Part shown: piece by piece, positions 38,337 through 48,317 of the stretch
How the letters are laid out: every line of letters starts with the position of its first letter
How positions within the stretch are numbered: the stretch's first letter is position 1
Assembly: GCA_947496705.1 (NCBI GenBank)
Contig: CANMDW010000005.1
Location: forward strand, 170,666-234,665
Reading direction: 5' to 3'
From: an uncultured Aquimarina sp.
GTDB taxonomy: Bacteria > Bacteroidota > Bacteroidia > Flavobacteriales > Flavobacteriaceae
Length of the DNA: 64,000 nt
Notes under the pieces: generated by a model
Seen by the model: the letters and a program-made list of their open reading frames with translations, nothing else
Told to the model about the DNA's origin: nothing
The model's database searches: none
Program-made: the position numbers and the translations under genes

Positions 38337-38702
38337 GATTCCTTTATAGAATGTGGGGAAATCTTATCCCTAATTCTTTCCGAAGCGTTTACTTTATAAT
38401 CACTAATAGTTCCATGCAGTATAACCGGCCAATACAATTAATAGTAGATCACTTTACATTTTGATTTGGTGATGAAATTATAGATTTGGTGTTTTTTGAA
38501 TGTCCGGAAATATGGAATTTCCAAGATATCGGACTAAAAATGGGGGATTACCCCTTTTTTCCCGGGGTAAATAACTGTAAACTGAAGTAAAAGTTCTGCG
38601 AAGTTACAAATCTACCCTGTCACGGCAGGCCTGTAGGGTACAGGCTCCGCACAGCAAATGGTTTCAACTCAGTTGAGGTAGTTAGAAATTAAAACGTTGG
38701 GG

Positions 38703-38806
38703 TTCGAAGCTCGATCATTGAAGCTTTTTGCTCGAAGGTTTGAGTTCGAAGCTCAGTCATTGAAGCTTTTTGCTCGAAGACTGGAGCTTTTAGCCCGAGG
38801 GTTTAG
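38703..38806. repeat. Tandem array, 42-bp period made of 21-bp halves
   Basis: Two full 42-bp units starting TTCGAAGCTC at 38703 and 38745, each splitting into two related ~21-bp halves, plus a partial half at 38787-38806. Confidence 0.85.
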
Positions 38807-39009
38807 TTCAGTCCTCAAGTTTTTGGATTTTGAATGCCGGTGTTACCGTGTTGCACCTGGTTTTTGACAATTACAATGGCAGAAACAAAATATAACACCT
38901 AAAAGGAACTACCAGATCAGGTCTGGAACAAGCCTTTGAGGTGTATTATAAAAAATAATAGCAGCCCTGGAATACTACAAATACATCGTAAAAATATCCA
39001 TTACACCTT

Positions 39010-39219
39010 GTAGCAGCTATTTGTATACTGTATAAAGATCTCCTGCAGGTTGCAGGAGTTATTTGTATACTATAGGAAGACCTCTCGCAAGCTGCAGGAG
39101 CTATTTGTATATTATAAGAAGATCTCTTGCAAGCTGCAGGGGCTATTTGTATACTATAGGAAGATCTCCTGCAAGCTGCAAACGCTATTTGCATACTATA
39201 AGAAGACCTCTCGCAGGTC
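39010..39219. repeat. Five 42-bp tandem repeats
   Basis: Units at 39010, 39052, 39094, 39136 and 39178, each containing CTATTTGTATA..ATA..AAGA.CTC and a CTGCAAGCT-type junction. The period is exactly 42 bp. Divergence between units is roughly 10-25%, so not a recent expansion. Confidence 0.9.
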
Positions 39220-39262
39220 TTAAGCACCATTTACATGATTTATTAACTGCATTTTATATAGA

Positions 39263-39289
39263 CCTGTCAGGTTTTTGAAACCTGACAGG
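39263..39289. other. Perfect hairpin
   Basis: CCTGTCAGGTTT / AAACCTGACAGG, 12-bp stem and 3-nt loop, inside the repeat block. No T tail, so function unclear. Confidence 0.5.
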
Positions 39290-39349
39290 CCTCTCGACAA
39301 GCTATAAAGCTATAATTATGTCAAAAAACTCAGATTTAAAACAGGCTGT

Positions 39350-39690
39350 TTACACAATATTCAACTTGGAAAGGAAAAACAGATCCCGAACTCGCTACGC
39401 TCATCGGGATGAGCCCTTCGACTACACTCAAGGCAGGTTTTTTACACAACTTTTGCTGCGCCTTTAGGTTTTTTCATAGTTATATAATTTAGGAAATAAT
39501 AGATCCCGATATCGCTGTCGCTCATCGGGATGAGCGATTCATACAATATTCAACTTGAAGGGAAAAATAGATCCCGATATCGCTACGCTTATCGGGATGA
39601 GCGATTCACACAATATTCAACTTGAAGGGAAAAATAGATCCCGATATCGCTACGCTTATCGGGATAAGCGATTCACACAACTTTTGCTTC
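39350..39690. repeat. Direct repeats (about 67 bp) with internal hairpins
   Basis: Copies start GATCCCGA at 39382, 39502, 39570 and 39637. Each contains an inverted pair ATCCCGATATCGC..TATCGGGAT and is linked by ACACAATATTCAACTTG. The last copy abuts a TTTTGCTTCGCTC / GAGCGAAGCAAAA-type hairpin next to the icmF stop. Confidence 0.85.
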
Positions 39691-39722
39691 GCTCATAAAG
39701 CGAGCAAAAGTTGGTTCTCTGC

Positions 39723-42700
39723 TTACATATTCCTACGATACTGCCCTCCTACTTCGAATAAGGCTGAAGTGATTTGCCCTAGAGAACATACCTTGGTAGC
39801 TTCCATCAATATTTCAAAAATATTTTGATTTCGAATGGCGGCTTGCTGTACCCTGGTGAGGGCTTCTTTGGCCACATCATCCTTGGCTTGATGCAGGTTA
39901 TTGAGTGTAGTGATCTGATATTGCTTTTCTTCTTCGGTGGCGCGAATGACTTCTCCCGGAGTAACGGTTGGTGATCCTTTAGAACTGAGGAAGGTATTTA
40001 CCCCAATGATCGGAAATTCTCCTGTATGCTTTAAGGTTTCATAATACAGGCTTTCTTCCTGTATCTTACTGCGTTGGTACATGGTTTCCATGGCACCCAG
40101 TACTCCTCCTCGTTCGGTAATCTTGTCAAATTCGATTAATACTGCCTCCTCTACCAGATCGGTAAGCTCTTCGATAATAAAAGATCCCTGAATTGGATTT
40201 TCATTCTTAGCCAATCCTAATTCTTTATTGATAATGAGCTGTATGGCCATGGCCCTGCGCACCGATTCTTCAGTAGGTGTGGTGATCGCTTCGTCATAGG
40301 CATTGGTATGCAAAGAATTACAGTTATCATATATTGCATACAATGCCTGAAGTGTCGTACGGATATCATTAAAGTCGATTTCCTGGGCGTGTAACGACCG
40401 ACCGGAAGTCTGGATATGATATTTCAGCATTTGTGCTCTCGGGTTGGCTCCGTATTTATACTTTAAGGCCTTTGCCCAGATTTTACGTGCTACACGACCA
40501 ATCACAGCATACTCTGGATCGATCCCGTTAGAGAAAAAGAAAGATAAATTTGGTCCAAATTTATTGATATCCATACCTCGGCTCAGGTAATATTCTACAT
40601 ACGTAAAACCATTTGCCAGGGTCAATGCCAATTGTGTAATGGGGTTTGCTCCTGCTTCAGCAATATGATATCCCGAAATCGATACAGAATAGAAATTACG
40701 CACCTGCTTTTCAATAAAATACTCCTGTACATCTCCCATTAATCGCAAAGCAAATTCGGTAGAGAAAATACAGGTATTCTGTGCTTGATCTTCCTTAAGG
40801 ATATCGGCTTGCACAGTACCACGAACAGTACTTAATGTTTCTGCTTTGATCTTTCCATATACATCTGCCGGTAAGACCTCATCTCCCGTAACACCCAAGA
40901 GCATTAATCCAAGCCCATCATTACCTTCAGGTAACAGCCCCCCTGCTGTCCCCCCACTAGGGGGATGATATGCTTTCCCATCTACGCATATATATTGAGG
41001 GCGTTTCACATCTTTGTTTTTATAGATTTTGTTGATTTTGGCTTCAACTTCGACCTCTAATTCATTTTCTTTGATATATTTCTCACAATTCTGATCAATA
41101 GCTGCGTTCATAAAGAATCCCAACAACATGGGTGCAGGGCCATTGATGGTCATACTCACCGAAGTCATGGGGTGAGTGAGATCAAAACCTGAATATAATT
41201 TCTTGGCATCATCGAGGCAGCAAATTGACACTCCCGCATTACCAATTTTACCGTAGATATCTGGCCTGTGGTCGGGATCATTACCATAGAGGGTTACCGA
41301 ATCAAAAGCGGTAGAGAGTCGTTTGGCCGGCATGCCTAAGCTTACATAATGAAAACGACGGTTGGTGCGCTCAGGACCACCTTCTCCGGCAAACATACGT
41401 GTCGGATCTTCCCCTGTACGTTTAAAAGGATATAAGCCCGAAGCATAAGGAAATTCACCAGGAACGTTTTCCTGTAAGCACCAGTTTAAAATATCCCCCC
41501 AGGCTTTATATTTGGGCAAGGCTATTTTAGGGATCTGGGTATGTGACAGGGATTCTGTATGCGTTTCAATTTTTATTTCTTTATCTCTTACTTTAAATGA
41601 GTAAATAGGGTCTTTATATTTTTTGACTTTGGCTGTCCACCCTGTAATAATTTCCCAATTATAAGGATCGAGGTTAAGTTTTACCCTATCAAACTCTGCC
41701 AGAAGTAATTTCAAAAACGCTTTATTTTCTTCGTTTTTCACATTTCGAAGTAGCTTATCATCTATACCACTCTTAGACAGTTCAATAAAATCTATATCTG
41801 CTACACTACAGATCGTTTTGTAAATTCCATATAGTTTTTGAGCAACCTCGACCTGAATGTTTGCAGTTGTATCATATGCCCGATTAGTTTCGGCAATTTC
41901 TGACAAGTATCTGGTTCTGCTTGGTGGGATCACAAAGATCTTTTCAGACATTTCTTTAGAGATATGGAAGTCTGATTTCAGATCGGCTCCGGTCTTCTCT
42001 ACCACTTTATCCATAATTGCCTTATACAGGGTATTCATTCCCGGATCATTAAACTGCGAAGCAATAGTACCATATACCGGTAAGTCCTCCTGTAGTGTAT
42101 CCCACAAATTATGATTACGCATATATTGCTTTTTTACATCCCGCAATGCATCCAAAGAGCCTCTTTTATCAAACTTATTGATTGCTACCAAATCTGCAAA
42201 GTCGAGCATGTCGATCTTTTCCAGTTGTGTTGCAGCACCAAATTCTGGTGTCATCACATACAATGAGGTATCGCTATGCTCCAGAATCTCGGTATCAGAT
42301 TGCCCGATCCCCGACGTTTCTAGAATAATCAGATCAAACTCGGCTGCTTTGAGCACTTCGGTAGCTTCTGCAACGTATTTTGATAATGCCAAATTAGATT
42401 GACGGGTAGCCAGCGAACGCATATATACTCTTGGAGAATTGATGGAGTTCATTCTGATCCGATCTCCGAGCAGTGCCCCTCCTGTTTTACGCTTTGAAGG
42501 GTCTACTGAAATGATTCCAATAGTTTTTTCAGGAAAATCAATTAAAAACCTACGTACCAACTCGTCTACCAGGGATGATTTTCCTGCTCCGCCCGTTCCG
42601 GTGATTCCTAAGACAGGGATTTTGGATGTTCTATTCTTCTTATGAATATCATTTAATGCATCTTTAGCAATTTCAGGAAAGTTTTCTGCTGCAGAAATTA

Positions 42701-43211
42701 CCCTGGCAATAGCTCCTATTTCTTTTTTGGCTAGGTGGTCTGTTTCGCCATTAAGACTATTTCCGATCGGAAAATCAGCTTGTTGAACTAAATCATTGAT
42801 CATTCCTTGCAACCCCAATTCCCTTCCATCATCGGGAGAATAGATACGTGTGATCCCATACTCCATCAGGTCTTTTATTTCTTCGGGAAGAATTACTCCA
42901 CCACCGCCTCCAAATATTTTAATATGTGTTGCTCCTTTTTCCTTCAGCAAATCATACATATACTTGAAGTATTCATTATGACCTCCCTGATAGGATGTCA
43001 TTGCAATTGCATTTGCATCTTCCTGTATGGCACAATTCACTACTTCTTCTACACTGCGATCATGCCCCAAATGAATCACCTCAACACCGGTAGACTGAAT
43101 AATGCGGCGCATGATATTAATGGCTGCATCGTGGCCATCAAATAAGGATGCCGCAGTGACAATTCTTACTTTATTCTTGGGTGTATAGGGTTTAATTTGT
43201 TCCATTGGCAA
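39723..43211 (-). CDS. icmF: Fused isobutyryl-CoA mutase-like B12 enzyme IcmF
   Basis: About 1160 residues in the IcmF order: B12-binding domain (about 1-140, [12 protein letters not shown] in place of DxHxxG), G-protein chaperone of the MeaI type (P-loop [17 protein letters not shown] near 204), then the acyl-CoA mutase barrel ([29 protein letters not shown]). It interconverts isobutyryl-CoA and n-butyryl-CoA or similar and repairs its own B12 cofactor. Track start is TTG 43211; ATG 43205 (MEQIKP) is preferred. A short palindromic insertion lies near residues 742-760. Confidence 0.9.
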   Translation of the reverse strand: MPMEQIKPYTPKNKVRIVTAASLFDGHDAAINIMRRIIQSTGVEVIHLGHDRSVEEVVNCAIQEDANAIAMTSYQGGHNEYFKYMYDLLKEKGATHIKIFGGGGGVILPEEIKDLMEYGITRIYSPDDGRELGLQGMINDLVQQADFPIGNSLNGETDHLAKKEIGAIARVISAAENFPEIAKDALNDIHKKNRTSKIPVLGITGTGGAGKSSLVDELVRRFLIDFPEKTIGIISVDPSKRKTGGALLGDRIRMNSINSPRVYMRSLATRQSNLALSKYVAEATEVLKAAEFDLIILETSGIGQSDTEILEHSDTSLYVMTPEFGAATQLEKIDMLDFADLVAINKFDKRGSLDALRDVKKQYMRNHNLWDTLQEDLPVYGTIASQFNDPGMNTLYKAIMDKVVEKTGADLKSDFHISKEMSEKIFVIPPSRTRYLSEIAETNRAYDTTANIQVEVAQKLYGIYKTICSVADIDFIELSKSGIDDKLLRNVKNEENKAFLKLLLAEFDRVKLNLDPYNWEIITGWTAKVKKYKDPIYSFKVRDKEIKIETHTESLSHTQIPKIALPKYKAWGDILNWCLQENVPGEFPYASGLYPFKRTGEDPTRMFAGEGGPERTNRRFHYVSLGMPAKRLSTAFDSVTLYGNDPDHRPDIYGKIGNAGVSICCLDDAKKLYSGFDLTHPMTSVSMTINGPAPMLLGFFMNAAIDQNCEKYIKENELEVEVEAKINKIYKNKDVKRPQYICVDGKAYHPPSGGTAGGLLPEGNDGLGLMLLGVTGDEVLPADVYGKIKAETLSTVRGTVQADILKEDQAQNTCIFSTEFALRLMGDVQEYFIEKQVRNFYSVSISGYHIAEAGANPITQLALTLANGFTYVEYYLSRGMDINKFGPNLSFFFSNGIDPEYAVIGRVARKIWAKALKYKYGANPRAQMLKYHIQTSGRSLHAQEIDFNDIRTTLQALYAIYDNCNSLHTNAYDEAITTPTEESVRRAMAIQLIINKELGLAKNENPIQGSFIIEELTDLVEEAVLIEFDKITERGGVLGAMETMYQRSKIQEESLYYETLKHTGEFPIIGVNTFLSSKGSPTVTPGEVIRATEEEKQYQITTLNNLHQAKDDVAKEALTRVQQAAIRNQNIFEILMEATKVCSLGQITSALFEVGGQYRRNM
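40930..40990 (-). repeat. In-frame palindromic insertion within icmF
   Basis: CCCCC-ACTA-GGGGG (40951-40964) lies in a G/C-run stretch encoding [10 protein letters not shown] between the GKAY and LPEGNDG segments. LPEGNDG is conserved in the family, whereas the Gly/Pro run looks added. Resembles small palindromic elements that settle in coding sequence. Confidence 0.45.
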
Positions 43212-43669
43212 TAAAAAGTGATTTTGATGCCGCTAATTTACGAAATACGCATCAAAAAGGATTATTTTTTTAGAATTATATAATGAACTCATTTAGACTT
43301 TTATTCTGGGCTGCAAACATAGCATTCCTGCCCGACCCGGCAGGCGGGTTGCTCCCTAATTTTGACTTTTTATCGTACCGTAGCACTGCTATGCTTCTCA
43401 AAAAAGGCTTCATTAGGTAGTAAAAGCCTATATTTTCGCCTTCAGACAAAAAGTCTAAATGAGTTCAATAACTTCAATAAATCAATCTATTACATTTTGT
43501 TGTTTATCACTAAAGTTAACCAGCTCTCGGCTCAAATACATGCATCTTAACTTATAAAAAACATTAAAAATTTAGTTTTTATGATTTGTTAACAGTAATG
43601 TTAAACATTTTTAATCTAATCTAAGAAAATAATACCTTCCGAAATAATTGAAATCAAATATATTTTAAA
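43212..43669. other. Intergenic region holding a MITE-like element
   Basis: 458 bp between the divergent icmF and metalloprotease genes. It contains the 43284-43467 inverted-repeat element (own entry). The rest is AT-rich with no ORF, and would hold both promoters. Confidence 0.6.
43284..43467. mobile_element. MITE-like element, 184 bp
   Basis: 19-bp perfect terminal inverted repeats TGAACTCATTTAGACTTTT (43284-43302) and its complement (43449-43467), flanked by ATAA on both sides (43280-43283 and 43468-43471), consistent with a 4-bp target duplication. No transposase inside. The interior contains a CCTGCC/GGCAGG palindrome (43327-43348). Confidence 0.6.
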
Positions 43670-46282
43670 ATGTACATTACATCATCAAAAAGTAGCTTAT
43701 TCTTACTATCCTTCATATTTCTTTTAGGAATCGGAATTCAGGACATCAATGCTCAGAAAAAGAAGAAAAAAGCAAAAAAAGGAGAAAAAGAACAGGTAGA
43801 TTCTTCAAAAGAAGAAGAGAAAGAAAAAACCATTGAAGAGCTCACAAAAAAGAGTGAAAAAATTGAAGGGTTATTTACCATGTATCGAGATACTATTGAT
43901 GGAACTACCCAAATGGTAATTACCAAAGATCAAATCGGAAAGGAGTTTATTTATTTCAGCCAGATTTCTGACGGGGTTTTGGATGCAGGTGCTTTTAGAG
44001 GGGCCTATTATGGTTCAAAGGTTTTTAAAATTGAGAAGCATTTTGACAAAATAGAATTTATTACTCAAAATTCATCTTTCTATTTTGATAAAAACAATGC
44101 TCTATCCAGATCTGCCAATGCGAATACCAGCGAAGGAGTAATGGCCAGCTTAAAAGTAGAGGCCCGGGATGCCAAAAAAGGATTATATCTTATCAAGTCT
44201 GACGATCTTTTTGTGAAAGAAACCTTTGAACAAATCAAACCCCCTAATTTTCCGAAACAGTCTCCGTTTGCTTTTAAGCTGGGTGGATTAAGCGCCGAAA
44301 AGACTAAAATCAAAACTATAAAGAATTATCCTGAAAACACAAATATTAATAGCCACTATGTTTATTCTAATTCATCTATTCTCAATGGAGGTTCTGAGGC
44401 CGTAAGTGATGGCAGAAATGTAACTATCAAGGTAGAGCACAGTTTGATTGCGATGCCCGAAAATGATTACAAACCCAGATTCGATGATCCCAGAATTGGT
44501 TATTTCTTTACGCAGGTTACAGATATGACTTCTACCAGTCCTACCCCTTATAGAGATTTGGTTCATCGATGGAATTTGATAAAGAAAAATACTACTGCAG
44601 CGATATCCGAACCCGTTCGGCCTATTGAATGGTGGATAGAGAATACAACTCCCGTAGAATTTAGAGCAACGATCAAAGAAGCTGTTTTAGAATGGAATAA
44701 AGCCTTTGAAAAAGCAGGTTTTAAAAATGCGATAGTTGTTAAAGTACAGCCAGATGATGCAGAATGGGATGCAGGGGATGTTAGATACAATGTATTAAGA
44801 TGGACTTCATCTCCCGAACCTCCATTTGGAGGATATGGACCAAGTTTTGTGAACCCAAGAACCGGAGAAATTTTGGGTGCTGATATTATGTTAGAATACG
44901 TATATCATACTAATCGCGTAAAATATGATCGATTATTTAATATGTTGGCAAATGATCAGGTAGCACAACAGACATATCCTGTTCTTAATAGAAACAAACA
45001 GATGTATTGTTCTTATGGACATGAAATGCAGGAAAATTCGCTTTTTGGTCAAACAGTATTATTGGCAACAGATGCCAATGATAATGAAATGAAAGGTATG
45101 AAAATGGAAGCTATGAAAGAATTAATTATGCACGAAGTAGGACATACGCTTGGATTAAATCATAATATGAAAGCCAGTCAGTTATTTACTCCGGAACAAC
45201 TTAACAATCCAGCGTTTATTAAAGGAAAATGCCTTACCGGTTCTGTAATGGATTACACTGCAATTAATGTGACCAATAACAAACTAAATCAAGGTCAGTA
45301 TTTCTCTACCACCGTAGGGCCCTATGATACCTGGGCTATTCAGTATGGATATACCCCTGTGAATTCGGCAGGCGAATTAGAAAAAATTGCAGGTCAATCT
45401 ACCAGACCAGAACTAATTTTTGGCAATGATGCAGACGATATGCGTTCTCCAGGAAAAGCGATCGATCCTCGTGTTATGACAGGAGATATGTCTAGTGATC
45501 AGATCTCTTATTCTATTAGCAGAATGGAATTGGTTAATGACTTAATGCCAAAAATCAAATCTAAGTTTTATAAAAAAGGGCAATCTTACCAAGAACTTAG
45601 ACAGACCTATTATATTTTAAGAAGACAATATGGGCGTGCTGGTGATGTGATCTCAAGATTTATAGGAGGTGTTTATGTTGATAGAAGTATGATTGGGCAA
45701 AATGCAAACGCTAAACCTTATTCTCCCGTTAGCTATAAGGATCAAAAAAGAGCAATGGCCGCGCTTAAAAAGTATGTTTTTGCGCCAAATGCTTATGATG
45801 CACCTAATGATCTGTATAACTACATCGCCATGCAGCGAAGAGGTTTTAATTTCTATAACGAACCTGAAGATCCAAAGATACATGACTTGGTTCTTGATTA
45901 TCAAAAAAGAATTCTTGATCATATTTTACACCCTAATACGCTGCAGAGGATTACAGATTCCCAACTCTATGGTAATGCATATCAAATTTCAGAAGCTATG
46001 ACAGATTTAAACAATGCAATTTTTAAGGAAGATGCTTCGGAAACTATTAATACTTTTAGACAGAACCTGCAATTAGAATATACTCAAAGATTAATATCCA
46101 TTCTTTCCAAACCAAATCCCGGGCAAAAAACGAAGTATACCTATGCTGCAAAATCGATGGCCCTTTATAATTTAAAAAGAATTAGATCCATGGTCTCTAA
46201 TACAACCGGCGACAGATTATCAAAAGCACATAAAGATCATCTAAAAGTATTAATCAATAATACTATCGAAGATATTAAGTAA
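43670..46282 (+). CDS. Secreted zinc-dependent metalloprotease (DUF5117/DUF4953 type)
   Basis: 870 residues. Signal peptide ends near DINAQ, followed by a Lys/Glu-rich linker (KKKKKAKKGEKEQ). The zinc motif HEVGHTLGLNH (about 490) is the metzincin-type HExxHxxGxxH with three ligands. An SVMDYTAINV segment lies downstream, with a Met-turn-like SVMDY. The rest matches the large family with DUF5117/DUF5118 flanks. It is likely an outer-membrane-associated or secreted protease; the target is unknown. A terminator follows. The divergent MITE-like element lies upstream. Confidence 0.85.
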   Translation: MYITSSKSSLFLLSFIFLLGIGIQDINAQKKKKKAKKGEKEQVDSSKEEEKEKTIEELTKKSEKIEGLFTMYRDTIDGTTQMVITKDQIGKEFIYFSQISDGVLDAGAFRGAYYGSKVFKIEKHFDKIEFITQNSSFYFDKNNALSRSANANTSEGVMASLKVEARDAKKGLYLIKSDDLFVKETFEQIKPPNFPKQSPFAFKLGGLSAEKTKIKTIKNYPENTNINSHYVYSNSSILNGGSEAVSDGRNVTIKVEHSLIAMPENDYKPRFDDPRIGYFFTQVTDMTSTSPTPYRDLVHRWNLIKKNTTAAISEPVRPIEWWIENTTPVEFRATIKEAVLEWNKAFEKAGFKNAIVVKVQPDDAEWDAGDVRYNVLRWTSSPEPPFGGYGPSFVNPRTGEILGADIMLEYVYHTNRVKYDRLFNMLANDQVAQQTYPVLNRNKQMYCSYGHEMQENSLFGQTVLLATDANDNEMKGMKMEAMKELIMHEVGHTLGLNHNMKASQLFTPEQLNNPAFIKGKCLTGSVMDYTAINVTNNKLNQGQYFSTTVGPYDTWAIQYGYTPVNSAGELEKIAGQSTRPELIFGNDADDMRSPGKAIDPRVMTGDMSSDQISYSISRMELVNDLMPKIKSKFYKKGQSYQELRQTYYILRRQYGRAGDVISRFIGGVYVDRSMIGQNANAKPYSPVSYKDQKRAMAALKKYVFAPNAYDAPNDLYNYIAMQRRGFNFYNEPEDPKIHDLVLDYQKRILDHILHPNTLQRITDSQLYGNAYQISEAMTDLNNAIFKEDASETINTFRQNLQLEYTQRLISILSKPNPGQKTKYTYAAKSMALYNLKRIRSMVSNTTGDRLSKAHKDHLKVLINNTIEDIK

Positions 46283-46307
46283 TCTATATATAACTTTTGT
46301 TTCTTAA

Positions 46308-46340
46308 GGCCGATTTTAATAACAATCGGCCTGTGTTTTT
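46308..46340 (+). terminator. Rho-independent terminator
   Basis: GGCCGATT / AATCGGCC with an 8-nt loop then TGTGTTTTTT, 25 bp after the metalloprotease stop. Confidence 0.88.
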
Positions 46341-46469
46341 TATAAATAATTCATAAAAACCTGCAATACTTTTTCAATTAATTAAAAACGAGGTAAAAAA
46401 ATAAACGTTTAGCGAAAATAATTGGAAAAATCATCTCAATAATGGTAAGTTTATCTTCGGAAAACATAA

Positions 46470-47330
46470 TTGTCAATGAAAAAAACTACCCTACTCATTA
46501 ATTGTCCGGATAAAAAAGGAATCATTGCAACGGTTACTAATTTTATTTTAGCAAAAAAAGGAAACACCGTCTATATAGAACAGCATGTAGATCGAGAATT
46601 GGAAGAATTCTTTATGAGATTAGAATGCGAATTTGATGAGGATGATGAAAAATTAGCCTTATTTAAAGAATCTTTTACCAATCGTGTAGCCGAAAATTAT
46701 GGGATGCACTGGGAAATGTATAATACAGAGAAAAAGCCCAGAATGGCTATTTTTGTTTCTAAGTATGACCATTGTTTGTATGATATTTTGGGAAGGTATG
46801 CTTCAGGCGAATTGAAAGTAAAGATCCCGCTTATCATCAGTAATCATGAAGATCTTAAACCTATCGCCGATGCGTTTAATATTCCTTTTAAACATATTCC
46901 GGTTACAAAAGAGAACAAAGAACAAGCTGAAGCGCAACAATTAGAACTACTTAGAGAACATAAGATCGATTTTGTGGTCCTGGCAAGATATATGCAAATT
47001 CTCTCTGCCGACTTTGTAGATCGATTCCCAAACAAGATCATCAACATTCATCATTCGTTTTTACCTGCTTTTCCGGGTGCAAAACCTTACCATTCAGCTT
47101 ATGAAAGAGGTGTAAAAATTATTGGAGCTACAGGTCACTATGTAACTTCAGATCTTGATGAAGGACCAATTATCGAGCAGGAAATAGTAAAAGTGTCACA
47201 CATACACAACGTAGAGGATTTTATTCTCAAAGGGCGTGATCTGGAAAAAATTGTACTCTGCAGAGCTATCAAATATCATGTAGAACGAAAGGTACTCGTC
47301 TATAGTAATAAGACTGTGATTTTTTCATAA
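46470..47330 (+). CDS. purU: Formyltetrahydrofolate deformylase
   Basis: About 284-286 residues. N-terminal ACT domain (about 5-80: INCPDKKGIIATVTNFIL), then the formyl-transferase-fold domain with the N/H/D catalytic region: INIHHSFLPAFPGAKPYHSA and SDLDEGPIIEQ. It hydrolyses 10-formyl-THF to formate and THF, balancing the one-carbon pool. The frame opens at TTG 46470 but ATG 46476 is the better start. It overlaps the convergent MBL gene by 6 bp. Confidence 0.93.
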   Translation: MSMKKTTLLINCPDKKGIIATVTNFILAKKGNTVYIEQHVDRELEEFFMRLECEFDEDDEKLALFKESFTNRVAENYGMHWEMYNTEKKPRMAIFVSKYDHCLYDILGRYASGELKVKIPLIISNHEDLKPIADAFNIPFKHIPVTKENKEQAEAQQLELLREHKIDFVVLARYMQILSADFVDRFPNKIINIHHSFLPAFPGAKPYHSAYERGVKIIGATGHYVTSDLDEGPIIEQEIVKVSHIHNVEDFILKGRDLEKIVLCRAIKYHVERKVLVYSNKTVIFS

Positions 47331-48311
47331 AGGAAAGACATCTCCTGTATTTGCAAAGTGATAGCCTTCTTTTTCGAGTGCTATTCTTTCGATATGATCC
47401 TTTTGGATTAAAGGATTTGAATGGTTGAAATGAATGAATATTATTTTAGATTTTACTGATATCGATTCATTTCTAAACAAATCGACAGTTTCCTGAATAA
47501 AAGGATGAGGGACTTCGGACATAGGTCTCGGTATCTCTCCATCTTTAAAGAAAGTAGCATCAATAAAAGCATAATCTACTTTTTTTACTTCTTCAACTAT
47601 ATGGTTATCCCAGAGAGACCATTTATTAATATCCGGGATAAAAAGAGCCGTTTTGGTGTTGCCAATAATCTTATATCCTACGGTTTCAGAAAATTCGTCC
47701 CTATGAGGAACTAAAAAAGGAACGACCTGGATGTTTTTGGTGACTACAATTGTTGAGTCTGCAGTTACGGGGCTTATTTTAATATTATTGAGTGATACCA
47801 GTTGTGACCATGGGCCGTTGGTTTCTAAAAACGTTTTCATCTTTGGCATTGCATACACCTGTATATTGTTAGCGCCCATCGCTTCCCTACCCAGATGCAT
47901 GAGGCCTGTATAATGACCAATATGAGCATGTGTTAGAAATATACCATGAATAATCGAATCGCTTTTTACATGGTTACTTTCCAGAACAGCCAATTGCTCG
48001 GGCATATCGGGCGTAGCTTCAAATAAGAATTTCTTACCTTCTTTTTTATCTACTACTCCCAGAGACACAACTAATTCTTTGGTAACAGTACCTTTTTTAA
48101 TAGCAGTAAACTCTTCTGGATTATTGATATGAGGAAACCCTCCATCCTGTGCAATACCAAGGATAGTGATATATTGTGCTGCATTAATTTGCGGGACAGA
48201 TTGGTTTTTTACTGCTCCATTTTCTTTTTTACAGGAAATTATTAAAACAGATACTATTAAAAAAAGTAAATTTGAGTTCATTATACTAATTTGTGCTATC
48301 AAATCTAACAA
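47325..48311 (-). CDS. MBL-fold lipoprotein, PqqB-like
   Basis: The ATG at 48281 (MNSNLLFLIVSVLIISCKK) gives a clean lipobox and is preferred to the upstream 48311 start. The metallo-beta-lactamase motif LTHAHIGHYTGL has HxHxxH; other ligands are likely HRDE (VPHRDEF) and the final IHFNHSNP. Domain resembles PqqB, with LGIAQDGGFPH near the start, but no other pqq genes are here, so a related phosphodiesterase- or lactonase-like role is possible. Divergent from the DUF4197 gene, starts 37 bp apart. Confidence 0.85.
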   Translation of the reverse strand: MLDLIAQISIMNSNLLFLIVSVLIISCKKENGAVKNQSVPQINAAQYITILGIAQDGGFPHINNPEEFTAIKKGTVTKELVVSLGVVDKKEGKKFLFEATPDMPEQLAVLESNHVKSDSIIHGIFLTHAHIGHYTGLMHLGREAMGANNIQVYAMPKMKTFLETNGPWSQLVSLNNIKISPVTADSTIVVTKNIQVVPFLVPHRDEFSETVGYKIIGNTKTALFIPDINKWSLWDNHIVEEVKKVDYAFIDATFFKDGEIPRPMSEVPHPFIQETVDLFRNESISVKSKIIFIHFNHSNPLIQKDHIERIALEKEGYHFANTGDVFPL

Positions 48312-48317
48312 GAAATT

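Larger units (their letters stand above)
38337..39722. other. 1.4-kb repeat-rich non-coding block upstream of the Tc genes
   Basis: No credible gene. From left to right: AT-rich leader (38337-38580), CTACCCTG..GGCAGG dispersed repeat (38608-38645), a 21/42-bp tandem array (38703-38806), a 42-bp tandem array (39010-39219), a 12-bp stem hairpin (39263-39289), and 67-bp direct repeats with internal hairpins (39350-39690). Open frames across the 42-bp array are by-products of a period divisible by three. Confidence 0.75.

Noticed and set aside
38703..39219. CRISPR array
   Set aside because: Units are contiguous with no unique spacers, and there are no cas genes.
38946..39230. 94-residue minus-strand ORF with 14-residue repeats
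   Set aside because: It follows the 42-bp tandem array, and the opposite strand is also open; periodicity divisible by three explains it. No start context or homology.
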